From Symbiodinium natans (Eukaryota; Sar; Dinophyceae; Suessiales; Symbiodiniaceae): a stretch of 64,000 nucleotides of DNA. The translations under genes were made by a program, and so were the position numbers. The notes beneath the pieces are model-generated. The model searched no databases. It saw only the letters and a list, made by a program, of their open reading frames with translations, and was not told the DNA's origin. Positions 23,891 to 34,570 of this stretch are shown one piece after another. Position 1 is the stretch's first letter; every line of letters begins with the position of its first letter. The DNA is taken from positions 186,001 through 250,000 of the forward strand of contig CAJNDS010002248.1 in NCBI GenBank assembly GCA_905221605.1, written 5' to 3'.

Positions 23891-25216
23891 ACCAAACGCC
23901 AAGCTCAAAGCCCTCGCTACATGCCCCCGAGCCCCTTTTGACTCATGCTGAGCTCAAGAAACTCTGCAAGGACAGCTTATGCGATCAGGGGCCCTGACTT
24001 CGACATTTTGTAGATGTCAATACCATGATAAACCAAACAGGTTCAAGCCCTGAAGCTTAAAACCCCCTTGCGCATGCAATCTCGGAACCCAAAATCTAAA
24101 CCCAAACCCTAAACCCTAATCCTAAACCCTAAACCCTAAACCCAAAACCCTAAACCCCAAAGCTTAAATCTCGGAATCCAAAAACTAAACCCTAGACCCG
24201 AAATAGCAAAAGCATGAAGTCCTTTTTGAACTCCCAGACGCTGGCCTATGCCGCCCGGAACCAGTAAAAAAGGCACAAACATCTGGCCCTAAACCCTAAG
24301 CCCTAATTACAAATTACTAAACCCTAAACCCTAAACCCTAAACCCCATGAGCCCTGAGCCCTAAGCCCTAAACCCTAAACCCCATGAGCCCTGAGCCCTA
24401 AACAGCCCCGTGGTTTCTTTGCGCCTCAAACTCCGGGGTGCCCTCTTCGATCGGCATACTCAGCTCCCTGGTGGCCTCGGCCTCATTCGTTCCCAGGGTT
24501 TAGGGTTTAGGGTTTGGGGTTTAGGGTTTGGGGTTTAGAGGGTTTAGGGTTTGGGGTTTGGGGTTTGGGTTTGGGATTCATGGTTTAGGGACTTTTTGAG
24601 GGTTTGGGTTTAGGGTTTAGGGACCCCCGTCTAGCCAAGCTCCACGGGGAAACTGCAGAGAATCGGGCACGGACTCGGACTTGGGAAACTTGTCACAACT
24701 TTCTCTTGCCTTGAAAGTTCGCAGAGAAGGTGTGAGGGCCACACACAAGGCAGTTGCAAGTGACGTCGCAGATTGCTTCTGTGGGTTCAGGACTAAGAAC
24801 AGAGGATTTGCCCTCACAAGCACAAAGAAATCAGAAGTTGCATAGAATCCAGCTGAGGTGCCGCGCGGCAATGCAAAGCTGGCAACTGTACTAGCAATGA
24901 ACCAGACGTTCTGCGCGAATCCGAGCGAATGAGCGAACCTCGATCTTCAGGTATGCAAAGCAACAGCTGATAGCAAAGCAGCATCATATGACGTGACCAA
25001 TCGAGTATAGGGGACAGAATAGCAAACCGATCGAGAAGCCGCTTCGGATTCGGAATGCAGACATCGCCTAGCTGGAACGAACGCTCTGTGCGGAGCGCTG
25101 CTGCAAGTGAAGGAGGCACTGGTGCCTCATGTTGCGAAGTCAAAGATACATGCCCAGCAAGGGTCGCAGATCGGCGCCGGGAATTGCTCAGGGCTTATAA
25201 ATAAACAAATAAATAA

Positions 25217-25275
<59 letters not shown>

Positions 25276-25426
25276 CGGCTGAATTAACATCCGAGCAGAA
25301 GACTTAAGACCAAAATTGGGCCATCATGCAATCCTTGCTTGGCGAGTGCGGCCGAAGTCCCGAGCCCCACACTCTCTCAAGCTTCCGTGACCCAGAATGG
25401 TGGTTCTAGGTCTCTCAAGCAAAGTA

Positions 25427-25475
25427 CCCTAAACCCTAAACCCTAAACCCTAAACCCTAAACCCTAAACCCTAAA
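25427..25475 (-). repeat. CCCTAAA array, 7 units
   Basis: Lies 73 bp from the oppositely oriented array at 25549-25607. Confidence 0.95.
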
Positions 25476-25548
25476 TCCTGGGATATTCTGAGCCTGGTGG
25501 TTTCTTTAAACACTGCGGGGCTCCACCACCTGGTCTGTCTGAGCTGGG

Positions 25549-25607
25549 TTTAGGGTTTAGGGTTTAGGGTTTAGGGTTTAGGGTTTAGGGTTTAGGGTTT
25601 AGGGTTT
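25549..25607 (+). repeat. TTTAGGG array, 8 units
   Basis: Inverted relative to 25427-25475; the two can pair. Confidence 0.95.
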
Positions 25608-25844
25608 CACCAGGATCTGAAGCTTCTTGCTGAGCAAGGTGTTCCTTGCTCTTCAACCGCCGAGATCCTGAAGCCATCCGAAGCTCACAACACTCAGAAG
25701 AGCTCACCTAAGAGTTGCAAGACTGAGGAGGGGCAAGCTGCCCGAGATTTCTCAAGACGAAACCATCCAAGTTGTCTGCTTCGCAAGACCCAAACATGCA
25801 ATTGTTGCACCCTTCGACCCCACTTTGAACATCGAGCGAGGAAT

Positions 25845-26846
25845 CTAGCTATTGGTCCCCCCTCCCCCCTCAACTTGGAAGGTGCTAAGTTGCCGGAAAC
25901 TTTCGCCCAAGGCTTCTAGTGCATGCCTTGACCAGGAGCGGATGTCATCCGGATCTTCCTTGACGACCAGGCAGAGCACGTCCATAAGCCTCATCGTCTC
26001 AGCCTGCGGACAAGAGCACGGAGGCAGGCCTGGAGGAGTCCCGGCAAAAAGCGCGCCCCACTCTGCCTCACACATGGTCGACGGCTTGAGGCTGGCGATT
26101 GGCAGCAGGCCCCCATACAGAAAGCTCAGGCTGAACAGTCCGGTGGCCAGCTTGCCATGGCTAAGCATCGGAGACGCTGGGAAGAACAACACCACGGTGC
26201 GCATGAACAGCCTCACCGTGGCTCGCATCTGCTGGATAGGAGCTTGGAACTCCTGACCCACCATGCATTCAAAGCGAGTGAAGTAAGCAAGGTACCATTG
26301 CTCAACACAGGCTCCCACATGCCATTCGAGCGCCTCAAAAACCGTCCTCTCATGCAGCGCGAGTGCCTCGCTGGACACCTCAGAAGTCACGCAGTTCTGC
26401 GTGGACTCCAACCACCCCGCAAAGTCCTTGATTAAGATCATCCAACGGGAGCTCTGGTCTGCAAAGGGCCTGGCCGATTCGCACTTCAAGGCAAGGCTCG
26501 CTGAGCACGCACAAGCCAGCGGCAGCTGTTCCAAGCGAAAGCTGTTGCTTGCTGCGAAGCGATCAAGAAGCAGGGCCGCCTGAAACCAAATGCCTTGATC
26601 CGAAGTATATGCCCGAAGCAGGTGGGAAATGCAGCGCAAAGCATAGGGACGAATTGATCCGTTGAGCGACATCGGCCCTATCGGAAGATGCGTCATCTCG
26701 TCATCCTCTTTGAGGTAATCGATCGTGTCGGAGGAGGCGCCCCGGCGATGAAGCTCCTCCTCTATGTTCTCGGAGATGATCATTGGCTCGCACTGGGGTG
26801 TTTTGACCCTGGGCTGAGAAACCGAGCAGCCCTTCGCAGCCTCCAT
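25845..26846 (-). CDS. Cyclin-like protein, single open frame
   Basis: Probable cyclin-box protein, a regulatory partner of a cyclin-dependent kinase. The frame is open from 26942 down to a TAG at 25845-25847 (365 codons). Its first 32 codons have no ATG, and an in-frame TAA lies three codons above the first open codon, so I start at the first ATG (26846), giving 333 residues; the later Met at residue 54 of the open frame is also possible. In open-frame numbering, residues 97-112 (RPYALRCISHLLRAY) match cyclin helix 1. Residues 113-131, with ALLLDRF, match the helix-2 pattern of a hydrophobic stretch plus LDRF. Residues 135-156, ending LALKCES, match helix 3, which in cyclins ends near ASKYEE and keeps the Lys and a Glu that contact the kinase. 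HERTVFEALEW (198-207) matches helix 4. A second helical region at 240-283 could be the weaker C-terminal cyclin fold. No intron is needed. The region is unrelated to the repeats around it. The subclass cannot be assigned; the fold is judged from pattern only. Confidence 0.7.
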   Translation of the reverse strand: MEAAKGCSVSQPRVKTPQCEPMIISENIEEELHRRGASSDTIDYLKEDDEMTHLPIGPMSLNGSIRPYALRCISHLLRAYTSDQGIWFQAALLLDRFAASNSFRLEQLPLACACSASLALKCESARPFADQSSRWMILIKDFAGWLESTQNCVTSEVSSEALALHERTVFEALEWHVGACVEQWYLAYFTRFECMVGQEFQAPIQQMRATVRLFMRTVVLFFPASPMLSHGKLATGLFSLSFLYGGLLPIASLKPSTMCEAEWGALFAGTPPGLPPCSCPQAETMRLMDVLCLVVKEDPDDIRSWSRHALEALGESFRQLSTFQVEGGGGTNS

Positions 26847-26920
26847 GATGAGCAAATAGACGTGGCTCGGCACCCCGGCAAATGCTAAGTGGAGCCTCGC
26901 GGTATCCTTGATGCCCTCAC

Positions 26921-26948
26921 CTTGAGCCACAAAGTAGCCCAAAACTGG
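26921..26948 (-). other. Spliced-leader-like sequence at the cyclin gene 5' end (possible relict)
   Basis: Read on the minus strand, 26933-26921 is TTTGTGGCTCAAG. It matches 11 of 13 bases of the 3' end of the dinoflagellate spliced leader (known to end ATTTTGGCTCAAG) and shares its last nine bases, TGGCTCAAG. Immediately upstream, 26948-26936 reads CCAGTTTTGGGCT, like a second degraded CCATTTTGGCT. Relict leaders at the 5' end of re-inserted cDNAs are known in dinoflagellates. The match is short and could be chance, and CCAGTTTT also belongs to the flanking repeat shared with 20.55 kb. Confidence 0.3.
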
Positions 26949-27230
26949 TTACTGGACATTGACTAGGTCCGTCTGGCGACGTAAGAACCGGAGGAGTACG
27001 AACTTCCACTACCAATGGCCGACTACCAAGCACGGATGCCAAGCTACATGGCTTTCGAAACTCTGCTGTGCATTATATATATATATATATACATAGATAA
27101 ATATATATATATATATATATGTATTATATTGTGCACAAACCCACACTAACGGTTAAGACGAGAAGGGTTCAGCGCGTGATTTCGAAAGGTGTACGAGCAT
27201 CAAGGGCAGCTCAGGCTCGGGAGGGTTTTT

Positions 27231-27418
27231 GGGTTTACGGCTAGGGTTTAGGGTTTAGGGTTTAGGGTTTAGGGTTTAGGGTTTAGGGTTTAGGTTTTAG
27301 GGTTTAGGGTTTAGGGTTTAGGGTTTAGGGTTTAGGGTTTAGGGTTTAGGGTTTAGGGTTTAGGGTTTAGGGTTTAGGGTTACGGGTTTAGGGTTTACGG
27401 GTTACGGGTTTAGGGTTA
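27231..27418 (+). repeat. TTTAGGG array, about 25 units
   Basis: Longest pure-type array in the window, with a few TTTACGG variants at each end. It is bounded by unique sequence, so it is internal rather than a chromosome end. Confidence 0.95.
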
Positions 27419-27439
27419 ACCCTCAACCCCTTCTTTTCT

Positions 27440-27499
27440 GGTTCTACCTATTAGTTCGAGGGTATTTACTACTGAACTGTAGGTACTCGGGGTTACAGG
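27440..27499. mobile_element. Partial family M2 element
   Basis: Carries TTTACTACTGAACTGTAGGT and GGGGTTACAGG; the left end is diverged. Confidence 0.45.
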
Positions 27500-27509
27500 T
27501 CCAGTAAGC

Positions 27510-28190
27510 ATGCAGAGCCCCCACCCTGCGACTAAGACCTACCTGAGCCGTTCTCCGAAGCCCTGACTCGTAAAGCTCAGCAAAGCACTCTCCTGAGCTG
27601 AGGGCTTCTTTCAGCAGAGCGCGGTGGAACAAGTCCGTCGCCGCCACCTTTTCTGTTCGGAAAGTCTTCGGCCGTCCCCGGCGCATGCATGCGCAAAGAG
27701 CTGATGAGCTGATACCTACAAGGTAGGGTCCGCAAACGACTGCCCCGGAAAGACTTACGTTCGAGCATATCAAAGCACAACAAATATTGTCAAGCATCCA
27801 CGGCCTGAGCAAACAACCAAACTCGAGACTCCAGCCTCTTGAGCAAGTGAAGAAGGACACGACACCTTGCTGTTGCTGGCGTCTGCTGGAGGGTAATTGT
27901 GGAATGTCTCACGTTTCTGAAGCGAGCTAGGAGAAGTCTGGAGGTTGGGTTTCGGGACCGAGCGATGGGGGTTGACACGAGAACGTGACTGTGGCCATCT
28001 GTTTCTGCGAGCACATGGACGAGTTCGCATGAAAGTGATTGCTGCACACAAAGTTCTGAAGCCTTCATCACCGGGTCGAAAAAGGGAATCCAACCATCTG
28101 ACCTAAGACGCAACCTCATAGCTCATAGCTCATAGTCCCACGTAGCCCCATGCAGCCTGGGAGGCCCCAGTCCCTGGCCCTGGCCTCGTG
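27510..28190. repeat. RPKTF-containing segment, copy 2
   Basis: Same modules as 20550-21140. The GACATTGACTAGGTCCG part is at 26950-26975, on the other side of an AT microsatellite and a long TTTAGGG array. Confidence 0.6.
27540..27700 (-). repeat. Cassette RPKTF, copy 2
   Basis: Minus-strand frame: GRPKTFRTEKVAATDLF, then LLKEALSS, then CFAELYESGLRR. It follows the cyclin island and lies inside a 138-codon open stretch (27444-27860). Confidence 0.55.
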
Positions 28191-28944
28191 GGCACCTGCT
28201 GAACGAACTGAGACCTCAGCGGTTGGTATGGCTTATTATTATTAGGTCTAGGGTTTCGACTCTCACACTCGCACAAGGCCGGCAAGGCATATAGGTTGGT
28301 AGGTCTCTCGTCAGGTGAGGGTTTAGGGTTTAGGGTAAGGGCTGCTGGATGTTGGCGCTCTCTGGGTTCAAGGTTTGCCGGAGGTTTGCTGCTTCAACGG
28401 ACTCAGGCTCAACCCTGCGAGCGTGCGTCGCCCACCCTGACCGCCCGGCCCTGCGTGTCTGAACAATGCCGGAACAAAAAACGGCGCCATCTGTTTCATT
28501 TCCTCTCGCATTCCAGGGCGGGCTGCTAGACCCTATAACCCCTTGAAAAGGCCCTTTCTAGGGTTGACTATGGGTACAAGGCCGAATAGCACCTAAACCC
28601 TACAAACCCTAAACCCTAAACCTGGTTACTTCCAAAGAGGACTGCATGATGTCGGGGGAGCCTCTGTATGAAGGTTTGGGATCTCGGGAGCTTGGGTTTC
28701 GGAGGGCACGGGCCGAATGCGCCCCGCAAAGCTTCCTTTTTTTTGGCTAACTTGCTATTCCTCAGACAGTTTTTGGTGAGACCTAGTGAGAAAGTTGACG
28801 GTTTGGGGTTAAGGTTCGCCCGAGCGCCTTTTTCAGTAACTTAATTTTGCTTGGCTTCCTCTTGGCTTTAGGTTCAAAGAGCTCCAGGTCTCACCAAAGA
28901 GAGTCATGGCTTCAAAGCGTGTCGCAATCCGGGCCCAAGGTCTG

Positions 28945-29110
28945 CAATAACCCCTTTAACAAGGCCCTTTATAGGGTCTGCTATGGGCGATATTACACTC
29001 TATAACCCTTTATACTGTCGGCTATGGGCTATTCCGCCCTATAATGCCCCTTAAATAAGGCCCCTTGTAGGGTCGGCTATGGGGATTATAGGGCCCAAGA
29101 GCCCATGCTG
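28945..29110. mobile_element. Diverged, internally repeated M3-like element
   Basis: Repeats of AAGGCCCTTTATAGGGTC and GGCTATGGG, ending GCCCATGCTGG. Confidence 0.4.
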
Positions 29111-29228
29111 GAAGGTCTGCCAATGGGCAGCCCGAATACCCGAGGCCGGCGCAGTTGATGGCGCCTGGTTGCGGGGCGCTGAGGATGCTTTTCTTTGCGC
29201 CCGGAAGATGTATACAGACACGTTATAG

Positions 29229-29280
29229 AATATATATATATATATATATGTAGATATATATATATATATATACGTATCTA
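29229..29280. repeat. TA-rich microsatellite
   Basis: Alternating TA with GTA interruptions. Similar tracts are at 25198-25276, 27075-27121, 38360-38457, 43690-43732, 56348-56420 and 61285-61320. Confidence 0.9.
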
Positions 29281-29511
29281 TATGTATGGCAGTATGCCGA
29301 TGAAGGAGGAGCTCTTTTCCCCAAACACGGTAATACCCTTGAAGAAGCGAGCCGATGACATCTCGCACATATCAAAGTATTACAGAGTACATGCGCCATG
29401 TAGATGTCAGAGAGCTTCACGCAGTCTCAGTCTCAGGAGATTGGGCTCCAAGCGAATTCTCCTAAAAGCCTCTGTCGGGATTGCGGGGCGTCTGCTTGAA
29501 ATGGGAGAGCC

Positions 29512-30240
29512 GGTTCTTGTTGCGGGAACTGTAGGCTCACAGCTCACTGCACCTGAAGCTTTGAACAAACAATCAGCTGAGCATCCACCTCCTGCATCCC
29601 GAATGATTTACACAGAGCCGGGTTTCCCAACCCGGCCCAACCCCTGCCCCCTCGGAGACAAATGCCGCAAATTCAACTTGCCTGGACTTCTGCGCCCGGA
29701 TGGCTGACCTGCACGGAGACCTTCGTGCTTCGGATAGCGGCGTCTCAAATTCAAATTTGCGGTATCGTGCCATATTCATCATTGGGCCTTTCTGAAGAGT
29801 CAAAGCTCGACCTCATCAACCCGATCTTATGCTCTGACCCTCACGCCGGAGCACGCGGAGGTTCACAAAACACCACAACATGCAGGCAAGCCGCACGCGA
29901 CGGAGCCTGGCGCTCACGGGGCTTTAGGGCTTTGGCATTCAGTGGTTTCAAAATCGCTCCGTGCTGCACGCGATCGCAGGCCTCGGAAATGGCGGGGCTG
30001 GCCCGTGCCTTGCAAGCAAGCCACTGCAAGCGTGGGCTCTGTCTGGGTCGACAACGACGACTTGAAGATACAAGCTGACAAGGCGGGGTAGCCGATCTAT
30101 GCACAGCTTGTGCGTTGCAAGTTCCACGTTCAACGAGTACGGGGAAGATTTTCTTCGTGCTTGAGGGCATCGAGGGATTTTGGAAGTTTCGCTTTGGGTA
30201 TCTGTATATGTATATATCTAAACATACACTGTTTGGTCTT
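29512..30240. repeat. Three-copy tandem block, unit 1
   Basis: Contains CGGATGGCTGACCTGCACGG at 29697. Related single copies are near 51.2-51.45 and 60.96-61.16 kb. There is no long open frame shared by all copies. Confidence 0.75.
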
Positions 30241-31064
30241 GGGCATGCTAGGCCCTGGGTGGAGCGTTTCCACGGGTACTGTCGGCTCGCACCTCATCAC
30301 CTTCACCTGAAGCCGTCAACCAACAATCAGCCGAGCATCCACATCCTGCAGCCCGAATGATTTACACAAAGCCGGGTTTCCCAACCCTTGCCCCCTCGGA
30401 CGCACATGCCACGAAGTCAACTTGCCTGGACTTCTGCTCCCGGATGGCTGACCTGCACGGAGACCTTCGTGGTTTGGATTGCTGCGTCTCAAATTAATTT
30501 GAAGAACAGCATAGTCACATATTCATATAACAGAAATCTCCTCCCAATGGGCCTTTCTGAAAAGTCAAAGCTCGATCTAACCCTTCTTCTCTCAAGACCT
30601 CTGATATCTCGTGGTCTTGTGCCTCTTTGACCCTTACACCGGAGCACTCGGAGGTTCACAAAACACCGCAACATGCAGGCAAGCCGCACGCGACGGAGCC
30701 TGGCGCTCACGGGGCTTTATAGGGCTTGGGCCTTCAGGGGGTCAAAACCGCTCCGTGCTGCACGCAATCGCGGGCCTCGGAAATGGCGGGGCTGGCCCGT
30801 GCCTTGCCAGCAGGGTGTCTTTATGGCAAGTGTTTAAAAGCAAGCGTGGGCGCTGGATCTACAACGAAGACTTGAAGATACAAGCTGAAATTGCAAATGG
30901 CTGCCGGGGCCTAGGATTTGCGTGCAAGTGCGATGTTGGAAGAGTACAGGGAAGAAGATCTTTGCACTTGAAAGCCTCGAGAAGTTTTGCAAGTTTCGCC
31001 TTGGGTCACGGGACCAAAGTTTTGTATAAACAGTAACATCCATAAACATACAATGTTTGGTCTT
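30241..31064. repeat. Three-copy tandem block, unit 2
   Basis: Begins GGGCATGCTAGGCCCTGGGT; the GGATGGCTGACC segment starts at 30441. The TTTAGGG-free stretch between them is conserved with units 1 and 3. Confidence 0.75.
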
Positions 31065-31580
31065 GGGCATGCTAGGCCCTGGGTAGAGCGTTTCCACAGG
31101 TACTGTAGGCCCGCAGCTCATCACCTTCACCTGAAGCTGTAAACCTCTAATGAATCGAGCATCCACCTCCTGCAGCCCGAATATGCAAGAAGGACTTACA
31201 CCAAGCCGGGTTACCCAATCCTGCTCCCTCAGACACACATTCAAACTTGCCTGTGCTTCTGCCAAGTTGTCGCCCGGATGGCTGACCTGCACGGAGACCT
31301 TCGTTCTTCGGATTGCTGCGTCTCAAATCTGAAAAACCAGTATAACAGTAATCTCCTCCCACTGGTCCTTTCTGAAGAGTCAAAGCTCGACCACCCGATC
31401 AGACAATGCTTCTCTCAAGGCCTCTGGTGTCTCGTGGCCTTCCGCCTCTTTGACCCTCACACCGGAGCACCCTAAACCCTACAGCCCTAAACACAAAATA
31501 CCACAACCTGCAGGCAAGGTGCAGGCGACGGAGCCTGGCGCTCACAGGGCTTTAGGGCTTTGGGAATTCAGGGGTGTCAA

Positions 31581-31719
31581 TTTCAACAGTCCCCAAAGAA
31601 GATTTATAGTCAGGGCTCCATATCAAACAATAAGGGAAAGCAAAAATTATCCCAAATCGATACCTAGTCTAATCTTGGGTCTGGGTTCCAAACGACAGGG
31701 ATTGTAGCGCTTTTGGGTG
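31581..31719. mobile_element. Insertion in tandem unit 3 (M6-like)
   Basis: Flanked by ATTCAGGGGTGTCAA (31566-31580) and ATTCAGCGTGTCAA (31720-31733), a long imperfect direct repeat. Units 1 and 2 have a single ATTCAG site. Its right part (TCTGGGTTCCAAACGACAGG) also occurs at about 2470-2495. Confidence 0.5.
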
Positions 31720-31809
31720 ATTCAGCGTGTCAAAACAGCTCCGGTGCTGCATGCGATCGCGGGCCTCGGAAAGGGCAGGGCTGGCACGCGCCTTGCAAGC
31801 AGGGTGTCC

Positions 31810-31886
31810 CTGGGACCCTCTTTACCTACAGTTTAGTAGTAATCACCCTTCATGACCCATAAAGCTGCAGGTAAGGAGGGTCCCAG
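31810..31886. mobile_element. Small inverted-repeat element, family M2
   Basis: 22-bp ends (CTGGGACCCTCTTTACCTAC... and its complement) match at 20/22. The element is absent at the same place in units 1 and 2 of the tandem block, so it was inserted after that duplication. Confidence 0.7.
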
Positions 31887-32582
31887 ATCTGTATAGCAAG
31901 CTCCCAAGGCAAGTGTGGGCTCTGGGTCGATAACGGCGACTTGAAGATATGAGCTGACAAGGCGGGGTAGAGGATCAAGTTAAACTGTTAAACGAATGCG
32001 GGGAAGTTTCTCTTCGCACGTAAGAGCCTTGAGAGATTTTGGGAGCTTCGCTTTGGGGCCAGGCATGTGTACTGTGAGGCCCTGTTTTGTGCAGCTTGAT
32101 GGCTTCAGTACCTTCGCTGCCGTCTCCAGCTTCCAGCCAAAGAATACTAAGCAATGCCAACCCTTTCGAGCGAATGCTAGTTCAAATAGTTGGGGTGTTG
32201 CGCCCATGAACCCATGAAGGGTGGCTCCTACCCTTAACCAGCTGGCCCTTTTAGAGAAGAGTTTCGTAAACCTTGTTTTCGCAAACTTTGTTGGCTTTCT
32301 GGCATGGTCCAACTTTTCAAGCAACAAAAACAAGCTGCTGCCTGGGTTGGCTGCCAGGATGTTCTACCCCCCCCCCCCCAAAAATGAAAAATGCAGCCCA
32401 GCCGTCAATCCTAAACTCAAACTGTGCTTGCTCTTCGCCTGAACTCTAACCCCTTGTTGCATGGAACCTATACTTAGTTCGAGCCGGGTATAGCTTGTGT
32501 TCAGGCTCTAGCCCCAACATCTGCGAAATATGGTAGCATTATGGGACACACCCTTGCTTAAGCATGCATATTCCTTCACTCT

Positions 32583-32691
32583 AAACCCTAAACCTAAACC
32601 CTAAACTCTAAACCCTAAACCCTAAACCCTAAACCCTAATTAAACCCTAACCCCTAAACCCTAAACCCTAACCTGGCCCTAAACCCTAAAC
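32583..32691 (-). repeat. CCCTAAA array, degenerate
   Basis: Mixed CCCTAAA, CCTAAA and CCCTAATTAAA units. Confidence 0.9.
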
Positions 32692-32699
32692 CTGTGCAA

Positions 32700-33530
32700 C
32701 AGCGACCGGTTCTCCCTTTGACTCGCTTGGATGCCCCTGGCTGGGCAGCTGAGCAAAGCTGTGATCCTTTTTTTGTTGGGGCCTCTGTTATAGCATACCT
32801 TGGGGGCCGAATGAACCCTAGAATTAGGGATCCTGCACCCTATACTACTCTAGGGGGTTTAGGGTTTAGGATTTAGGGGTTAGGGTTTCGGGTTTAGGGC
32901 CCCATGATGGTATATGCACCATAAAAACCCTTTCAGGGTCGATGTGGGCCCCAAGGTCGTCCTTAGTGTTCAGTACCCCGCTGTACCTTCGCTACAAACC
33001 AAGCTGCGCAAAACTCAAGCAGAACCCACCGGCACAAAGCCCGTAGCGCCCACTACAAGCAGGCAAAAAAACATGTTTCATCACGGAAGACGAGGGAAAA
33101 CGTGAAGAAAGAGAGCAGGTATCAGACATGTACTTGACCAACTGACAATTTGCAAGACCTGAGCTCAACCCAAGGACAAACCTAGCCTCCCTGAACCGCC
33201 TCGTCAGCTGCTGCTGCCTCGATCGCCAGGTGTGCAATGTCCTGACACGCGTGGGTTCTTTCGGGGAAGCTGCTTGCATGATGAACTGAACACCCCCAAC
33301 CCCCTAAACCCTGTGCACTGCATGCCAAGGATTGCTGAGCATGAGCTTCCTCCATCTGGAGTGCCAACATACAAATCCGAGATGCTCAGAAGCCTGAATC
33401 CTTGGCCCCCTGCCTGAGCCACCCGTACTTCTTCCGCGCGGACTTCTTCGGCAGCTGGCTCGCTTGGGCTCGCCTAATGGCAAGCTGCATGGCCACTCCT
33501 TCCTAGACGTTGAGAGAGCTATATAACACT
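32700..33530. other. No gene seen
   Basis: A short TTTAGGG tract (32857-32899) and otherwise unique sequence. No domain recognised on either strand. Confidence 0.45.
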
Positions 33531-33538
33531 AAAATTGT

Positions 33539-33645
33539 ATACATATATATATGCATATATAAACATTATATATATATATGTATATAAACATTAAATATAT
33601 GTATATGTATATATATAAACATTATATATATATATATATATATAA
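33539..33645. repeat. AT microsatellite with TAAACATTATAT higher-order unit
   Basis: TATAAACATTA occurs three times within alternating TA/GTATA sequence. Confidence 0.85.
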
Positions 33646-33799
33646 GTTACGTAGCCAGATGGAGACGTCCAATTACAACGCGGAATTTCGGCATGCTTTG
33701 CAAGGATTCTGAGTCGACTTACACAAGACGTCACAGGACATCACATGGCACCCTAAAAGGAGCGCATCTGGAACCCTCAATCGGCTCGTAGTTCCTAAA

Positions 33800-33845
33800 C
33801 TTAACCCTTAACCCTACCCTTAACCCTACCCTTAACCCTACCCTA
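33800..33845 (-). repeat. CCCTTAACCCTA array
   Basis: Variant with a 12-base period. Confidence 0.85.
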
Positions 33846-34194
33846 CCTGGGGGGTGGATCTCATGATCCAAAGATTGACTGGGTAGGAGACTGCCCCAGC
33901 CTGCGCAGCGGGCGCGGGCTGCGCAGGTGCAGGCTGCGCCGGCTCTGGCACCGGTGGCCTCAAGGAAGATCAGGTTGGAGACGATCAGTTTGCAAAGGGG
34001 TTCTGGGCGTAGGTTTTCCTTGCCTTAGAGGACTCTTAGTGTGAAATGCACCTGGAGAAACTAATTCCAGAGCTAAATGAGCTACCTTCGGGACACATTT
34101 CCAAGTCTCAGACTTGTTACCTCCGGATCGCAGAAAGGCTTTATCGGAAATAGCTCCACGGCGTTGTGGGTTTCGACTCTCGAAAATGACAAGA

Positions 34195-34570
34195 CCTCCG
34201 GAATTTGCTTGCCCCACTTGCTCTGGCCCCCAAGCGGAAAACGACATTGCCACACTTGCCCCACTTGCCCTGTGTTCACCGCTAAGCCATCGCAAAATTG
34301 GCAAAGCCATGGCAGTGATTGGGAGTTGGAAGTTGGAAGGTTGTTGGGGTTGGACCGGCATTGGCCAGCCACAAGTTTGCCTCAAAGACGGCGCAGCTGC
34401 CTCACTTGCTCCACTTGGTGGCCCGGAAGAGTTTGTTGATTTTGCCCCACTTGCCTCACTTGCCCCACTTAAACCGGTGTGTCTTTGAGGCAGACTTAGC
34501 ACCCCCGTCCGCTCGCCTCCAATGTGCCTTCTGCTAAACCAAGTGGGGCAAGCGGGGCAACATCAACAAG
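34195..34570. repeat. Cluster of GCCCCACTTGC motifs
   Basis: CCCACTTG or a one-base variant (CTCACTTG, TCCACTTG, CACACTTG) occurs about ten times, ending in the opposite orientation as AAGTGGGGCAAGCGGGGCAA (34540-34559). A degenerate 9-base repeat; function unknown. Confidence 0.6.

Larger units (their letters stand above)
22720..24490. repeat. Multi-module segment, copy E
   Basis: Same module order as 19430-20350, expanded by telomere-type arrays (23620-23713, 24090-24170, 24285-24405). Confidence 0.6.
24617..25844. other. Non-repeated stretch downstream of the cyclin gene
   Basis: This is the 3' side of the cyclin island. It has no match to the modules elsewhere in the window. Minus-strand open stretches (24617-24871 and 24814-25143) start at non-ATG codons and resemble nothing I know. 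It also holds an AT-rich microsatellite (25198-25276) and two oppositely oriented telomere-type arrays (25427-25475 and 25549-25607). A 3' UTR or a separate decayed gene is possible; no function is supported. Confidence 0.4.
31065..32080. repeat. Three-copy tandem block, unit 3 with two insertions
   Basis: Same order as units 1 and 2, lengthened by an insertion at about 31581-31719 and an inverted-repeat element at 31810-31886. Both are absent from the other units. Confidence 0.7.

Noticed and set aside
26921-26948. Spliced-leader RNA gene
   Set aside because: Only the leader's 3' part is approximated, and no downstream snRNA-like or Sm-site region is evident. At most it is a relict leader.
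27231-27418. True chromosome end
   Set aside because: The TTTAGGG array is flanked by ordinary duplicated modules on both sides, like all other arrays here.
29195-29707. 170-codon plus-strand open frame
   Set aside because: It starts in a TA microsatellite (Tyr/Ile run) and continues into the three-copy block, whose other units do not keep this frame.
34077-34539. Cys/His-spaced frames resembling zinc fingers
   Set aside because: The CPTC-like spacing comes from the GCCCCACTTGC repeat and appears in more than one frame.
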